DNA of 56,857 bases from an uncultured Sulfitobacter sp. (lineage in GTDB: Bacteria > Pseudomonadota > Alphaproteobacteria > Rhodobacterales > Rhodobacteraceae): the NCBI GenBank assembly GCA_937928635.1, contig CALFWM010000075.1, forward strand, positions 1 to 56,857. Reading direction: 5' to 3'. Shown here piece by piece: positions 31,277 through 43,551 of the stretch. The notes beneath the pieces are model-generated. The model was not told the DNA's origin, ran no database searches, and was given only the letters and a program-made list of their open reading frames with translations. The translations under genes and the position numbers were made by a program. Every line of letters starts with the position of its first letter. Within the stretch, counting starts at the first letter, position 1.

Positions 31277-33043
31277 TTACCCAGCCGGATGAATGCGGGC
31301 TACCTCTGCGTCATTCTGTTTGGAAACCGGGCGCGCGGGGGCTCCCACCACCAGTGTATTGGGCGGTTGGTCGTGGATGACAACTGCGTTGGCTCCAATC
31401 ACAGTATCCGCACCAACAACCACATCCCCAAGAATGACCACGCCGGCACCCACATCGACACGATCCCCGATTGTGGGGCGACTGTGCTGTTGGGACAGGC
31501 GGGCGATGCCAAAGGTGGTATTTTGCCGGATTGTCACATCATCACCAATCGCGCGCGCGACAAGGATCATCGCGCCAAAATGCTCAAGTTTGACCCGCCG
31601 CCCGACGATGACCGTATAGGGCAGTTTGATCCCGCAGAACCATTGGGTTGCTTTGTCCCCGAACTTGTAAATCAGGGTGAAGGGCAGGCGCAGCAGGCGC
31701 ATGCGGATGCCCATCCGCCAGTTCCCGAACCGATGCCAGAACAACGCCCAGAACCCTTGGGAAAAAAGGTCTTGCCCATGGGTGCGGTAGTCTTCTGCGA
31801 TCAGGGCCCGCAGGCCAAGCCCTACCGGGTTCCTGTTGTCGCGCCCGTCATTGATTGTAGCACAGCGCGGGCCGTCATTGTTGATGTCATTTTGTGCGAG
31901 GCTGACAGGCAATGTGGTGTTGGCTTCAGTTGGCGGGTGGTGGTTGTGTCGAGGCCTGAAAATGCCCTTGATCAGCGGCGCGACAACCAGCCGCCGATAG
32001 TCAGAGAAAAACGCCGCAGGCAGATCAGTGCTGCGCCTGCGCAGGCGTGATGTTGTGGCATTTATGGTAGCCCCGGCCAAACGGGACATCGCGCGCATGG
32101 CGGCGGTCACGGGCGGGGCGGTTTTTGCAAAATACATCGCTTGGGATTGATACCAATAGGCAGGTTTGGGTTTGCGGAGGTTTTCACCGCTGCGCACATT
32201 TGTCGCCGCCCCTTCAATGTGTTCCACATGGGCATCCGCAACATACCAGCACGGCCAGCCGCTTTGGGACAAGCGCCACATCAGCTCAACCTCTTCAAAG
32301 TAGAGGAAGAAATCAGGGTCAAAAAGCCCGGCGTGCTGCAACGCCTTGGTGCGGAACATCACAGCGGCGCCAGCAACCCAATCCACTGGGCCGGTTTCAA
32401 TGTCGGGGGCCAGCCACAGGGTTCTGCCCCCGCTTGCCCGCGTGATCGGGCCAAGCCCGGCGGCTGAAACAAACTCAACCAATGCAGTGGGAAAGCGAAA
32501 GGCGGCGCTGACCGGCCCCTCTTGCGGTTTGCAGATTTGTGCCCCCGCACAGCCCACGTCGGGATGGGCCTCCAGAAACTGCGCCAGAATATCAGGTGCG
32601 TTGTTTTTCAGAACCGCATCGGGGTTTAGCAGCATGATGAATTTGGGGGGATCTGCGCGGGCGAGCAGTTTTTCCAGCACCACATTGTTGCCGCGGCCAA
32701 AGCCGTGGTTGGTGGCCTCCAGATGCAGGGTAACGTCCGTGCCCCAGTTTTCACTCCGGTGCAGTTCACGCAGAACCGTGGCGTCATCTGACGGTGAGGC
32801 ATTGTCAACCAGATGCACCTCTATCGGGCGGTCAAGTTCAGGCAAGGCGCACAGACTGCGCACTGCATTCGCCGCCAGGTCTGCGGTGCCGTAATTTACA
32901 ATGATCACGGCAATGTTGCCGTTTTTGCCGCTTTTGTCCAAAGCCGGTTGCACAGTACTTTGCACCGAATCGTTACCCAAATTGCTACTTGTCCGGGCGG
33001 TATCATCTGCGAAATGGGGGGGGATTGCCAAGTCTTGTGGCAT
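31277..33043 (-). CDS. Fusion of GT2 glycosyltransferase and hexapeptide-repeat acyltransferase
   Basis: The 588-residue two-domain protein has a GT-A (family 2) domain at about 43-320: NIAVIIVNYGT, LVDNASPSDD, the DxD-like LLNPDAVL and the acceptor-side DPDFFLYFEEVELMWR. The C-terminal left-handed beta-helix acyltransferase (about 420-575) has hexapeptide turns such as IGDRVDVGAGVVILGDVVVG and ends in VVGAPARPV, as in serine-O-acetyltransferase-like enzymes. It would add and acetylate a sugar in surface polysaccharide synthesis. No membrane segment is seen. I chose the ATG at 33043; a longer TTG start at 33088 is less likely. It is inserted antisense within the nusG-rplK interval. Confidence 0.85.
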   Translation of the reverse strand: MPQDLAIPPHFADDTARTSSNLGNDSVQSTVQPALDKSGKNGNIAVIIVNYGTADLAANAVRSLCALPELDRPIEVHLVDNASPSDDATVLRELHRSENWGTDVTLHLEATNHGFGRGNNVVLEKLLARADPPKFIMLLNPDAVLKNNAPDILAQFLEAHPDVGCAGAQICKPQEGPVSAAFRFPTALVEFVSAAGLGPITRASGGRTLWLAPDIETGPVDWVAGAAVMFRTKALQHAGLFDPDFFLYFEEVELMWRLSQSGWPCWYVADAHVEHIEGAATNVRSGENLRKPKPAYWYQSQAMYFAKTAPPVTAAMRAMSRLAGATINATTSRLRRRSTDLPAAFFSDYRRLVVAPLIKGIFRPRHNHHPPTEANTTLPVSLAQNDINNDGPRCATINDGRDNRNPVGLGLRALIAEDYRTHGQDLFSQGFWALFWHRFGNWRMGIRMRLLRLPFTLIYKFGDKATQWFCGIKLPYTVIVGRRVKLEHFGAMILVARAIGDDVTIRQNTTFGIARLSQQHSRPTIGDRVDVGAGVVILGDVVVGADTVIGANAVVIHDQPPNTLVVGAPARPVSKQNDAEVARIHPAG

Positions 33044-33228
33044 ATTTCTTTTCTTTATCGGGTGTAACGCCGTCAGCGCGCTTGCCAAAGGGATGAGATC
33101 TGATTAGACGCGGAACGCGCTTGCGAGGCAGGTTGGAACGTTTTCCGGCTTGATCAAAGGCGCATATCAAAAGGTGGGAGGTATCGCAGGCGCGCCTGTG
33201 GGCCGGACCACCGCAACATACATGCCCG

Positions 33229-33240
33229 CCGTCGCGACGG
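33229..33240 (+). promoter_or_regulatory. Palindrome in the rplK leader
   Basis: A perfect 12-bp palindrome CCGTCGCGACGG lies 28 bases before the rplK start, in the leader where L1-mediated autoregulation is known in other bacteria. A regulatory role is inferred from position only. Confidence 0.4.
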
Positions 33241-33267
33241 TGCGCAGTTGAACAGGAGAATGGTCAG

Positions 33268-33693
33268 ATGGCCAAGAAACTCGTCGGTACGATGAAGTTG
33301 CAGATCAAGGCGGGGCAAGCCAACCCGTCTCCACCCGTTGGCCCCGCATTGGGTCAGCGCGGCATCAATATCATGGAATTCTGTAAGGCGTTCAACGCCA
33401 AGACACAGGAGCTGGAGCCCGGCGCCCCATGCCCCACCGTGATCAGCTATTATCAGGACAAGTCCTTTACCATGGACATCAAGACGCCCCCGGCGTCCTA
33501 CTACCTGAAAAAAGCGGCCAAGGTGAATTCTGGTGCCAAGACGCCGTCGCGCGAAACCGTTGGGTCCGTGACCACCAAGCAGCTGCGCGAAATTGCGGAA
33601 GCAAAGATGGTGGATCTGTCCGCGAATGATGTGGAACAGGCGATGAAAATCATTCTGGGCTCTGCCCGGTCTATGGGCATCGAGGTGAAGTAA
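33268..33693 (+). CDS. rplK: Ribosomal protein L11
   Basis: The 141-residue L11 is part of the GTPase-associated centre of the 50S subunit and is needed for stringent-response sensing by RelA. The N-terminal KLQIKAGQANPSPPVGPALG and C-terminal RNA-binding GSARSMGIEVK are standard. AGGAG lies ahead of the ATG. rplA begins one base after its stop. Confidence 0.98.
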   Translation: MAKKLVGTMKLQIKAGQANPSPPVGPALGQRGINIMEFCKAFNAKTQELEPGAPCPTVISYYQDKSFTMDIKTPPASYYLKKAAKVNSGAKTPSRETVGSVTTKQLREIAEAKMVDLSANDVEQAMKIILGSARSMGIEVK

Positions 33694-33694
33694 G

Positions 33695-34393
33695 ATGGCT
33701 AAACTTGGAAAACGTACCACCGCCGCCCGCGCAGCATTTGCAGGCAAAGAGAACCTGACCGTCGAAGAAGCCGTGGCGCTGGTGAAGGGCAATTCAAACG
33801 TCAAGTTTGATGAGACCATGGAAATCGCCATGAACCTTGGGGTTGACCCACGCCACGCGGACCAAATGGTGCGCGGTGTTGTTGGTCTGCCAAATGGCAC
33901 AGGCAAAACCATGCGCGTTGCGGTGTTCGCCCGTGGTGCAAAGGCCGAAGAAGCGACCGCCGCCGGTGCCGACATCGTTGGCGCAGAGGACCTGATGGAA
34001 ACTGTGCAGTCCGGCAAGATCGAATTTGACCGCTGCATTGCCACACCTGACATGATGCCTATCGTGGGTCGTCTTGGTAAGGTTCTTGGTCCTCGCAATC
34101 TGATGCCGAACCCAAAAGTTGGCACGGTGACCATGGACGTCGCAGACGCCGTGAAAGCGGCCAAGGGTGGCGAAGTACAGTTCAAGGCCGAGAAGGGTGG
34201 CGTTGTCCACGCAGGCGTTGGCAAACTGTCCTTTGACGAAGCCAAACTGGTTGAAAACGTACGTGCGTTTATTGGTGCTGTGGCAAAAGCCAAGCCATCC
34301 GGGACCAAAGGCACTTACCTCAAAAAGATCAACCTGACGTCCACAATGGGCCCGGGTGTGAGCGTCTCTGTTGAGGATGCTTCCAGCGAATAA
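33695..34393 (+). CDS. rplA: Ribosomal protein L1
   Basis: The 232-residue L1 forms the ribosomal stalk that moves with E-site tRNA, and in known bacteria it represses its own operon by binding the rplK leader. Typical motifs include FDETMEIAMNLGVDPRHADQ, LPNGTGKTMRVAVF and LGPRNLMPNPKVGTV. It immediately follows rplK and ends at a clear terminator, so rplKA is a two-gene unit here. Confidence 0.98.
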   Translation: MAKLGKRTTAARAAFAGKENLTVEEAVALVKGNSNVKFDETMEIAMNLGVDPRHADQMVRGVVGLPNGTGKTMRVAVFARGAKAEEATAAGADIVGAEDLMETVQSGKIEFDRCIATPDMMPIVGRLGKVLGPRNLMPNPKVGTVTMDVADAVKAAKGGEVQFKAEKGGVVHAGVGKLSFDEAKLVENVRAFIGAVAKAKPSGTKGTYLKKINLTSTMGPGVSVSVEDASSE

Positions 34394-34420
34394 CGCGCTG
34401 TTGCGTGAAAAATTGGAAAG

Positions 34421-34447
34421 GCGTCCCGTTTTCGGGGCGCTTTTTTT
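34421..34447 (+). terminator. Terminator after rplA
   Basis: An 8-bp stem GCGTCCCG/CGGGGCGC (one U-G) with a TTTT loop is followed by seven Ts, 28 bases past the stop. Confidence 0.9.
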
Positions 34448-34507
34448 GTGGACCTGTGCACGGGCATGAAAAGGGGTTTGTTCCGGTTTGAGGGGCACAC
34501 AAATGCT

Positions 34508-35143
34508 CTAATGGACGGGCCGCATGCGCACATGGGCAAACGGGCCTGATTGACGCATGCGCGCACGCTGACAAAGCATCAGCCTATAGACAGATGCACC
34601 TTTCACAACCCGTTTGGTCGAGTTGTAGAACACCCGTAATCTCGGCTGCTTAAGTTCCAGTTGCTGTAGGGCCGTGCAAACGAGTACCAGACTAGAGACC
34701 GCAAGGCTCCATAAGACAAATATCCCGGGGGCAGGGGCCTTTGGCGGTACAAAGGTCGTCAGCAGGCGGCGGTGATCTTTGCAACAGACCGCTGCTTTTG
34801 CCGTCATGTCCCATATTTCCATTCGGGTCTCCGCCCAAAGCGAAGGTGGCCTGCGCATGACCCTGTTCGACGACATGCCAAGCAAGGGGAGGGAGATGTT
34901 TTGATAACTTCCTACTTGCGGGTGGTTTTTGTCTTGCGGGGCGACGAGGGTGTGCCAGCCGTGAAACGCCAATGCATCGGTTAACGCCGGCGGGCACAAG
35001 GGTGTGGATGCCAGCGTACACTCAACGGTCATCAACCCCAAATGGGTACTGGCACTGACCGGAAGAGTGCAGAACAAACCGGCCAAAACGCAGCAAAGGC
35101 GCATGGTAAAACGGGCGACATGTGCGAGAATCTGATGTGTCAT
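34508..35143 (-). CDS. Hypothetical exported protein (uncertain)
   Basis: This 211-codon minus-strand frame has a signal-peptide-like start (MRLCCVLAGLFCTLPVSAS after a short lead) and a later hydrophobic segment (FVLWSLAVSSLVLVC) before a basic C-terminus. Several cysteines are present (TVECTLASTPLC; KAAVCC). I recognise no family, no ribosome site precedes the ATG, and base use is less biased than in neighbouring genes. It may be real or a decayed gene. Confidence 0.35.
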   Translation of the reverse strand: MTHQILAHVARFTMRLCCVLAGLFCTLPVSASTHLGLMTVECTLASTPLCPPALTDALAFHGWHTLVAPQDKNHPQVGSYQNISLPLLGMSSNRVMRRPPSLWAETRMEIWDMTAKAAVCCKDHRRLLTTFVPPKAPAPGIFVLWSLAVSSLVLVCTALQQLELKQPRLRVFYNSTKRVVKGASVYRLMLCQRARMRQSGPFAHVRMRPVH

Positions 35144-35700
35144 GCCGGCAGGGTGTTGGCCACACAGTTAATTAGAAGTTAATTTAATGTATTGATTTTA
35201 TTAACTAATATTAACGGGCTAAGATGTTGATCTGTGTGTTCCTATTTTGTTCTCGGGGTGCTCCCGTTAAGGGATTGCGATCCAACTGGTGCAGTTGAAA
35301 GGGCTGTGGCTGTTGTGTGGTGTGCACCATTCGGCGCGGCTGACGACATGGGCGGCAAACCCAGGCTCTGATGCCAACGCTTAGGCAAATACTCACAGCC
35401 GCTGCGTTTGTGACGGCGGGGGCAATCGGGGCTTGGAAAATTGAGCGTCAGGCTGTAACTCCCTCCCAAGCCTATGGGTGCGATTCGTCGTAGTCATGTG
35501 CTTTTCGTCCGAGACGGTGGGTGAGGGATTTCATTCCTTCATAATTCCTGCCTGAGACGGGAAGGTAGAATTTCTGTCGTGGCGCCTTTGCTGGCTCTGC
35601 GCAGCGACACACACCCCCCGTAAGGACCCGACCGTCGGGACCGCTTTTGTCCCGGCAAAACTGAGCCGGAGGGGTCACCCTCCCTTACTGGAGTGAAACT
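35144..35700. other. Intergenic region and leader of the rplJ-rplL operon
   Basis: These 557 bases hold an A+T-rich block (35160-35220), likely promoter territory, and a 40-codon frame at 35371-35493 with a hydrophobic start but no ribosome site. The long leader before rplJ (about 35540-35700) contains several short complementary segments, such as CCCGAC/CGGG near 35630 and GGGAC/GTCCC near 35640-35655. L10-L12 binding to such a leader represses the operon in other bacteria. I could not derive a reliable fold or promoter boxes. Confidence 0.4.
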
Positions 35701-36213
35701 GTGGATAGAGCACAAAAAGAAATTTTGGTCGATGAGCTCGGCCAGATCTTTGAAAGCTCTGGCGTCGTTGTGGTCGCCCACTACGTCGGTATGACAGTTG
35801 CTGAAATGCAGGACCTTCGCGCGCGTGCTCGTGACGCAGGCGGGGCCGTGCGTGTTGCCAAGAACAGGCTCGCCAAAATCGCCCTTCAGGGGAAGCCATG
35901 CGAAAGCATCGGTGACCTTTTGGAAGGTATGACCGTTCTGACCTATTCTGAGGATCCTGTGGCTGCGGCCAAGGTTGCGCAGGAATACGCCAAAGAGAAT
36001 GACAAACTTGTCATCCTCGGCGGTGCCATGGGTGAGAATGCTCTGGACGTGGCCGGTGTAAAGGCCGTGTCTCAGATGCCGTCGCGGGAGGAGCTTATCT
36101 CCACCATCGCGGGCATGCTGGGCGCACCTGCATCGAACATCGCCGGGGCCATTGGCGCACCTGCAAGCAACATCGCGGGCGTTTTGTCTACGATCGAAGA
36201 CAAAGCTGCATAA
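35701..36213 (+). CDS. rplJ: Ribosomal protein L10
   Basis: The 170-residue L10 anchors the L7/L12 dimers to the 50S stalk. It starts with GTG (GGAG 9 bases upstream). The N-terminal RNA-binding domain carries VVVVAHYVGMTVAEMQDLR and RVAKNRLAKIAL. The C-terminal helical tail for L12 contains an internal repeat of a GAPASNIAG-type unit, seen twice. Confidence 0.98.
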   Translation: MDRAQKEILVDELGQIFESSGVVVVAHYVGMTVAEMQDLRARARDAGGAVRVAKNRLAKIALQGKPCESIGDLLEGMTVLTYSEDPVAAAKVAQEYAKENDKLVILGGAMGENALDVAGVKAVSQMPSREELISTIAGMLGAPASNIAGAIGAPASNIAGVLSTIEDKAA

Positions 36214-36283
36214 AGCAATCGGACTATCGGCGTGTTGGTCAAACAACCCGTTGGAACACATATATCGTTAATGGAGAGCTGAA

Positions 36284-36658
36284 ATGGCTGATCTGAAGAA
36301 ACTCGCGGAAAGCATCGTCGGTCTGACACTGCTGGAAGCACAAGAACTGAAAACAATCCTTAAGGATGAGTATGGCATCGAACCTGCAGCCGGTGGCGCA
36401 GTCATGATGGCCGGTCCTGCGGACGGTGGCGGCGGCGATGCGGCTGAAAAGACCGAATTTGACGTCGTCCTGAAGAACGCTGGCGCATCCAAGATCAACG
36501 TGATCAAGGAAGTCCGCGGCATCACCGGTCTGGGCCTGAAAGAAGCCAAAGACATGGTTGAAGCTGGCGGCAAGATCAAAGAAGGCGTCGACAAAGCCGA
36601 AGCCGAAGACATCAAAGCCAAGCTGGAAGCAGCTGGAGCAGAGGTTGAACTGGCGTAA
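36284..36658 (+). CDS. rplL: Ribosomal protein L7/L12
   Basis: The 124-residue L7/L12 recruits translation GTPases. It has an N-terminal dimerisation helix (LAESIVGLTLLEAQELKTIL), an Ala/Gly-rich hinge and a C-terminal domain with INVIKEVRGITGLGLKEAK. It is followed by two hairpins and a strong terminator, so rpoB must rely on a separate promoter. Confidence 0.98.
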   Translation: MADLKKLAESIVGLTLLEAQELKTILKDEYGIEPAAGGAVMMAGPADGGGGDAAEKTEFDVVLKNAGASKINVIKEVRGITGLGLKEAKDMVEAGGKIKEGVDKAEAEDIKAKLEAAGAEVELA

Positions 36659-36671
36659 GCTGGTTTGTGGT

Positions 36672-36739
36672 GATGGGTGCGAGCACCCATCCTACGCGAG
36701 ATCGAAGCGGCGGTCCTGAGAGGGGCCGCTGTTTTTTTT
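36672..36739 (+). terminator. Double hairpin and terminator after rplL
   Basis: A perfect 9-bp hairpin GATGGGTGC/GCACCCATC (36672-36691) is followed by AGCGGC/GCCGCT (36706-36730) and a run of eight Ts. It also separates rplL from the convergent cyclase operon. Confidence 0.88.
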
Positions 36740-36760
36740 GTGGTACAGCTATGTGTCTGA

Positions 36761-37813
36761 TTAGTCTTGCAGCGGGTTTAGCTCAACTGTTTCAAGGTCT
36801 GAATTTTCCGTCCCTTCTTCTGACCCATCGTCGCTTTCGCCGTCAAACTCGCGCCCTTTTTCACTAAGTAGATGCTCTGCAATTCGAATTTGATGTTTGG
36901 CATAATTTGAAGGAGCTTTAACTGCCGCCGATTCGGCATCAACTTTCAGAATTATCTCGTCCGTACCAACTACGTTGCAATACGCCTCTAGGTAGCTCAG
37001 GAGTTTTTCCCGGCCAGGAGGCTCACTTTCCCGTAGAAGTTCGCGCTCGAGAGAGCGTGCCTGCTCTGTACGAAGGTGAGTCATTGTATCAATGTATAGC
37101 AATGGATATGGCTCATCCTTGTTTACACCTTTCAAAGTGATCGGGCGATCAAACCGGACGTGATGTCCAAAGCCTTGCTCTGGTCCAAAGCTAGCAATAA
37201 GTCTTGCGAGCTGCACACTCAGAACAAATTGCTCTGGCGTCGCCTTGCCTGCGACGCGAAATCCAGTATCAATTGCCTTACCTAAGAAATCGTAGTCGAA
37301 TGGAGCCCGATCTGCCGAGATCTCAAGGGCTTCTGATGCGGAAAGCAGATCAGGTGAGCCGTTCATTCGTCTCAATTGGACTGTTCGATTGGGCTCAGGA
37401 AAAGTTGCGAGCCAACCAGCACCTTTTACATTTAGGCTGATACCTTCATCCAGTAGTTTTTTGCGATATAGATGAAGCGTACTGATAAATGCATTTAGTG
37501 CGGCTATGCAGGCTTTTTGATTTGAGATCACTCCACAAAAAACCAATTCATCCCCAACAGCTTTCCATAGCTTCGGGCATCCGTCGTTTCCAACACTTCC
37601 ATTTTTTTGCTTTTGGTATTCAGCTCTGAAGAAGGAGGGAAAATCCGTGTAGAACTGCTGAAAAACCGTTACCCAGCGAGGCGCAGATCCCGTCTGGCGA
37701 TTTTCGCCAGTAGCGGAATTCTTAAATGCTGTAGACCCGCTTAGGTCAACTGAAAGGAAAAGCCGAATTCTGTATTCCGCAGGCAGAAATCGCAAAGCAG
37801 AAATATCAGTCAT
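36761..37813 (-). CDS. Class III nucleotide-cyclase-like protein
   Basis: The 350-residue protein keeps the core of class III cyclases. A first metal Asp lies in LFLSVDLSGSTAF (Asp23), a second in KAVGDELVF (Asp88), and FDYDFLGKAIDTGFRVA (172-188) occupies the place of the N-x-x-x-R catalytic helix, with Asp182 instead of Asn and Arg186 retained. The acidic C-terminus (ESDDGSEEGTENSD) is low-complexity. No membrane segment is seen. It probably makes a cyclic nucleotide from NTP, but product and activity are unknown. It overlaps the upstream ImmA/IrrE gene by 8 bases. Both genes are visibly A+T-richer than the flanking ribosomal genes, which suggests acquisition by transfer. Confidence 0.72.
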   Translation of the reverse strand: MTDISALRFLPAEYRIRLFLSVDLSGSTAFKNSATGENRQTGSAPRWVTVFQQFYTDFPSFFRAEYQKQKNGSVGNDGCPKLWKAVGDELVFCGVISNQKACIAALNAFISTLHLYRKKLLDEGISLNVKGAGWLATFPEPNRTVQLRRMNGSPDLLSASEALEISADRAPFDYDFLGKAIDTGFRVAGKATPEQFVLSVQLARLIASFGPEQGFGHHVRFDRPITLKGVNKDEPYPLLYIDTMTHLRTEQARSLERELLRESEPPGREKLLSYLEAYCNVVGTDEIILKVDAESAAVKAPSNYAKHQIRIAEHLLSEKGREFDGESDDGSEEGTENSDLETVELNPLQD

Positions 37814-38396
37814 TTAATCCGAGTGTTTTGGCCCTAACCTCTACTGCCGCTGGAGTTACCCCGAAGGTATCACTGGCGATCCCAGCTTCATAGGCAAACT
37901 TGAATTCTTCTGCGGGCATCAAAAATGCGGATGCAAACCAATTTGCTTCCCATTCGCACCTTCTCAAATCGTCATTGTTTTCATCCACTCTGCGCGTAGC
38001 CCTCATGCCATGGCCAGGGTGTGCCTTTGTCACTAATGGCCAGTGCAATAATTTGTGACCGAGTTCGTGGGCTATCGTGAAATTGTCACGCAGTGCTCCT
38101 GTTTGGGACGAGAGGTGGATTTTAAAGGTCCCATTAGGTTCAACCACGATCGCATCTGTCTGATCGTCGTCTAAAAAGTCGATGTATGCTATCTCGCCGC
38201 CATTACGCTTGACCAGCTCGCCAAGCTGGAAGCCATTGGTTAGGCCGACAGATTGCCGTTGCTGTTCCGCAAAAGCCCATACAGAAGGTTTGGAAACTCT
38301 TGATGGTATTGGCTGCTTGTAGTCGAAGGTTGAACCCTGCAAGCTCGTATCGCCCATGTCAATATGCTCCGGTTGAAGGCATAAATGAAAATTCAT
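37806..38396 (-). CDS. ImmA/IrrE-family metallopeptidase
   Basis: The 196-residue zinc-peptidase domain has the signature HELGH (His110, Glu111, His114) and third ligand in CEWEANWFASAFLMP (Glu149). It lacks the N-terminal XRE HTH found in many relatives, so it is a stand-alone protease. ImmA/IrrE proteases cleave repressors in mobile-element induction, radiation response and defence. The start may be the ATG at 38396 or the one at 38357, which has GGAG at the right distance. It is transcribed before, and overlaps, the cyclase-like gene. A signal-activated protease controlling or controlled by the cyclase product is plausible, but inferred. Confidence 0.85.
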   Translation of the reverse strand: MNFHLCLQPEHIDMGDTSLQGSTFDYKQPIPSRVSKPSVWAFAEQQRQSVGLTNGFQLGELVKRNGGEIAYIDFLDDDQTDAIVVEPNGTFKIHLSSQTGALRDNFTIAHELGHKLLHWPLVTKAHPGHGMRATRRVDENNDDLRRCEWEANWFASAFLMPAEEFKFAYEAGIASDTFGVTPAAVEVRAKTLGLND

Positions 38397-38957
38397 TCGC
38401 TCATGCCGGAGAGATATTCTTATTTTGTTCTCGCGTTGATGTCAATCGTAAAACTAAGAATTGAAGCTTATTTAGTCAAGGGTTAGTTGCGTGTTGGCTG
38501 AACCATGCCCTATGTTGTAGCTGTGCGTCAAAACGTCTACCGAGCGCAGCAACATGTGTCTTTTGTTTTTGCATAGTCTCTAGCATTGGAGTGTGGTGCA
38601 ACTTCATACTCTTGGTCTAAGAGCCGCCCAACCCCTTGCGTTCCCCTCCTTCACCTCCTATTTAGCGGCCTGACGCGGGTTCGATTGATTCGATCCCGCT
38701 CTTTCTGTCTTGAAACATGGAGCCGACCACACCCCTTAAAAACAACCGTTTTCAAGGGGCCGGCGAAGCGTTGCAACACAGACCTTCCTCGGCAAGGGCC
38801 CCGCGTGTGGGGCCTTTTCCAAGGCAGGAAAGGGATCGAGTGCTGCGCTTTGGGTCGCGTGGCGAGAATAGATTCCGTTCCGCCGTCTCTGATGGCCCGT
38901 GTGTGCAGATGCCCGACTGTGCGCACCGCCGGTGAGAAATGAAAGGTGTCCACGCAC
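38397..38957. other. Intergenic region with the rpoB promoter and leader
   Basis: About 560 bases. Since rplL ends at a strong terminator and the two genes between run the other way, the rpoB promoter must lie here; I could not pick boxes reliably. Two structures stand out: a 10-bp hairpin with one mismatch, GCGGGTTCGA/TCGATCCCGC (38675-38699), followed by a T-rich stretch, and the terminator-like hairpin listed next. Confidence 0.5.
38794..38818 (+). terminator. Terminator-like attenuator in the rpoB leader
   Basis: The stem GGCCCC/GGGGCC, extended by AAG/TTT to nine pairs, has a GCGTGT loop and ends in TTTT. It lies about 140 bases before the rpoB start. In that place it can act as an attenuator of rpoBC transcription. 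Confidence 0.6.
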
Positions 38958-43090
<4,133 letters not shown>

Positions 43091-43094
<4 letters not shown>

Positions 43095-43456
43095 GGCTAC
43101 GTGCCTCATTGATCCTGTTGGCCGCTGCAGGAATGGCGGCCTGTACCCCCAAGCCAGAACAGTCAGAGCAAAGAGAATTGACCTACATAATTGAGCCATT
43201 AGATGCGGACTGGAACTCGATTGCCAGCTTCGCAGCGACACACCAGGCGACGCCCAGAGGTTACGTTTCGGAAAGACCTGCGCATAAGGCGGCGTTGGAG
43301 AGCATCGAGGCGTTTTGTGGTGCCGCAGGCGCAATTGCATCCGACGCGATTGGTCTCGAGATTGTAGGTACGGAAGAATCAAGCGGCCCAGAATTCTTTA
43401 GCTCGACTCCAATCTTTGCCTTCCATTGCCCGAAAACGGGAGAGGAAAAAGTATGA
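43091..43456 (+). CDS. Small lipoprotein translationally coupled to rpoB (junction cargo 1)
   Basis: The 121-residue predicted lipoprotein has signal MRLRASLILLAAAGMAAC, with Cys18 in a lipobox. The mature part has two further cysteines (AFCGAAG; FAFHCPKTGEE). The GTG start overlaps the rpoB stop and uses the GGAGG inside the rpoB 3' end, 7 bases away. Its own TGA overlaps the ATG of the first mini-gene. The C-terminal pattern aromatic-Ala-Phe-x-Cys-x-x-x-Gly recurs in the next two cargo genes, so they look like diverged paralogues. Function is unknown; periplasmic or membrane-anchored location is predicted. Confidence 0.75.
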
Positions 43457-43551
43457 ACCAGGAACTGACAAACGAACTGCTTGTTCAGAGCATTGATGTT
43501 GACGCCTTCGGCCTCAACATGGAACTGCTGGATGTGGAGGAAGATGAGTGA
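43453..43551 (+). CDS. Chimeric 32-codon mini-gene: rpoC start fused to rpoB end (copy 1)
   Basis: This starts MNQELTN, identical to the first seven codons of rpoC at nucleotide level (21 bases), and ends GLNMELLDVEEDE, matching the rpoB C-terminus. It contains GGAGG (43536-43540) 7 bases before the GTG of the next gene, and its TGA overlaps that GTG. Both its start and stop overlap neighbours, so it can relay translating ribosomes along the operon. It is best read as the scar of a tandem duplication of the rpoB-rpoC junction. Whether the peptide itself does anything is unknown. Confidence 0.75.
   Translation: MNQELTNELLVQSIDVDAFGLNMELLDVEEDE

Noticed and set aside
35371..35493. A 40-codon frame with a hydrophobic start in the rplJ leader.
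   Set aside because: No ribosome site and no support beyond the hydrophobic stretch; noted within the intergenic entry only.
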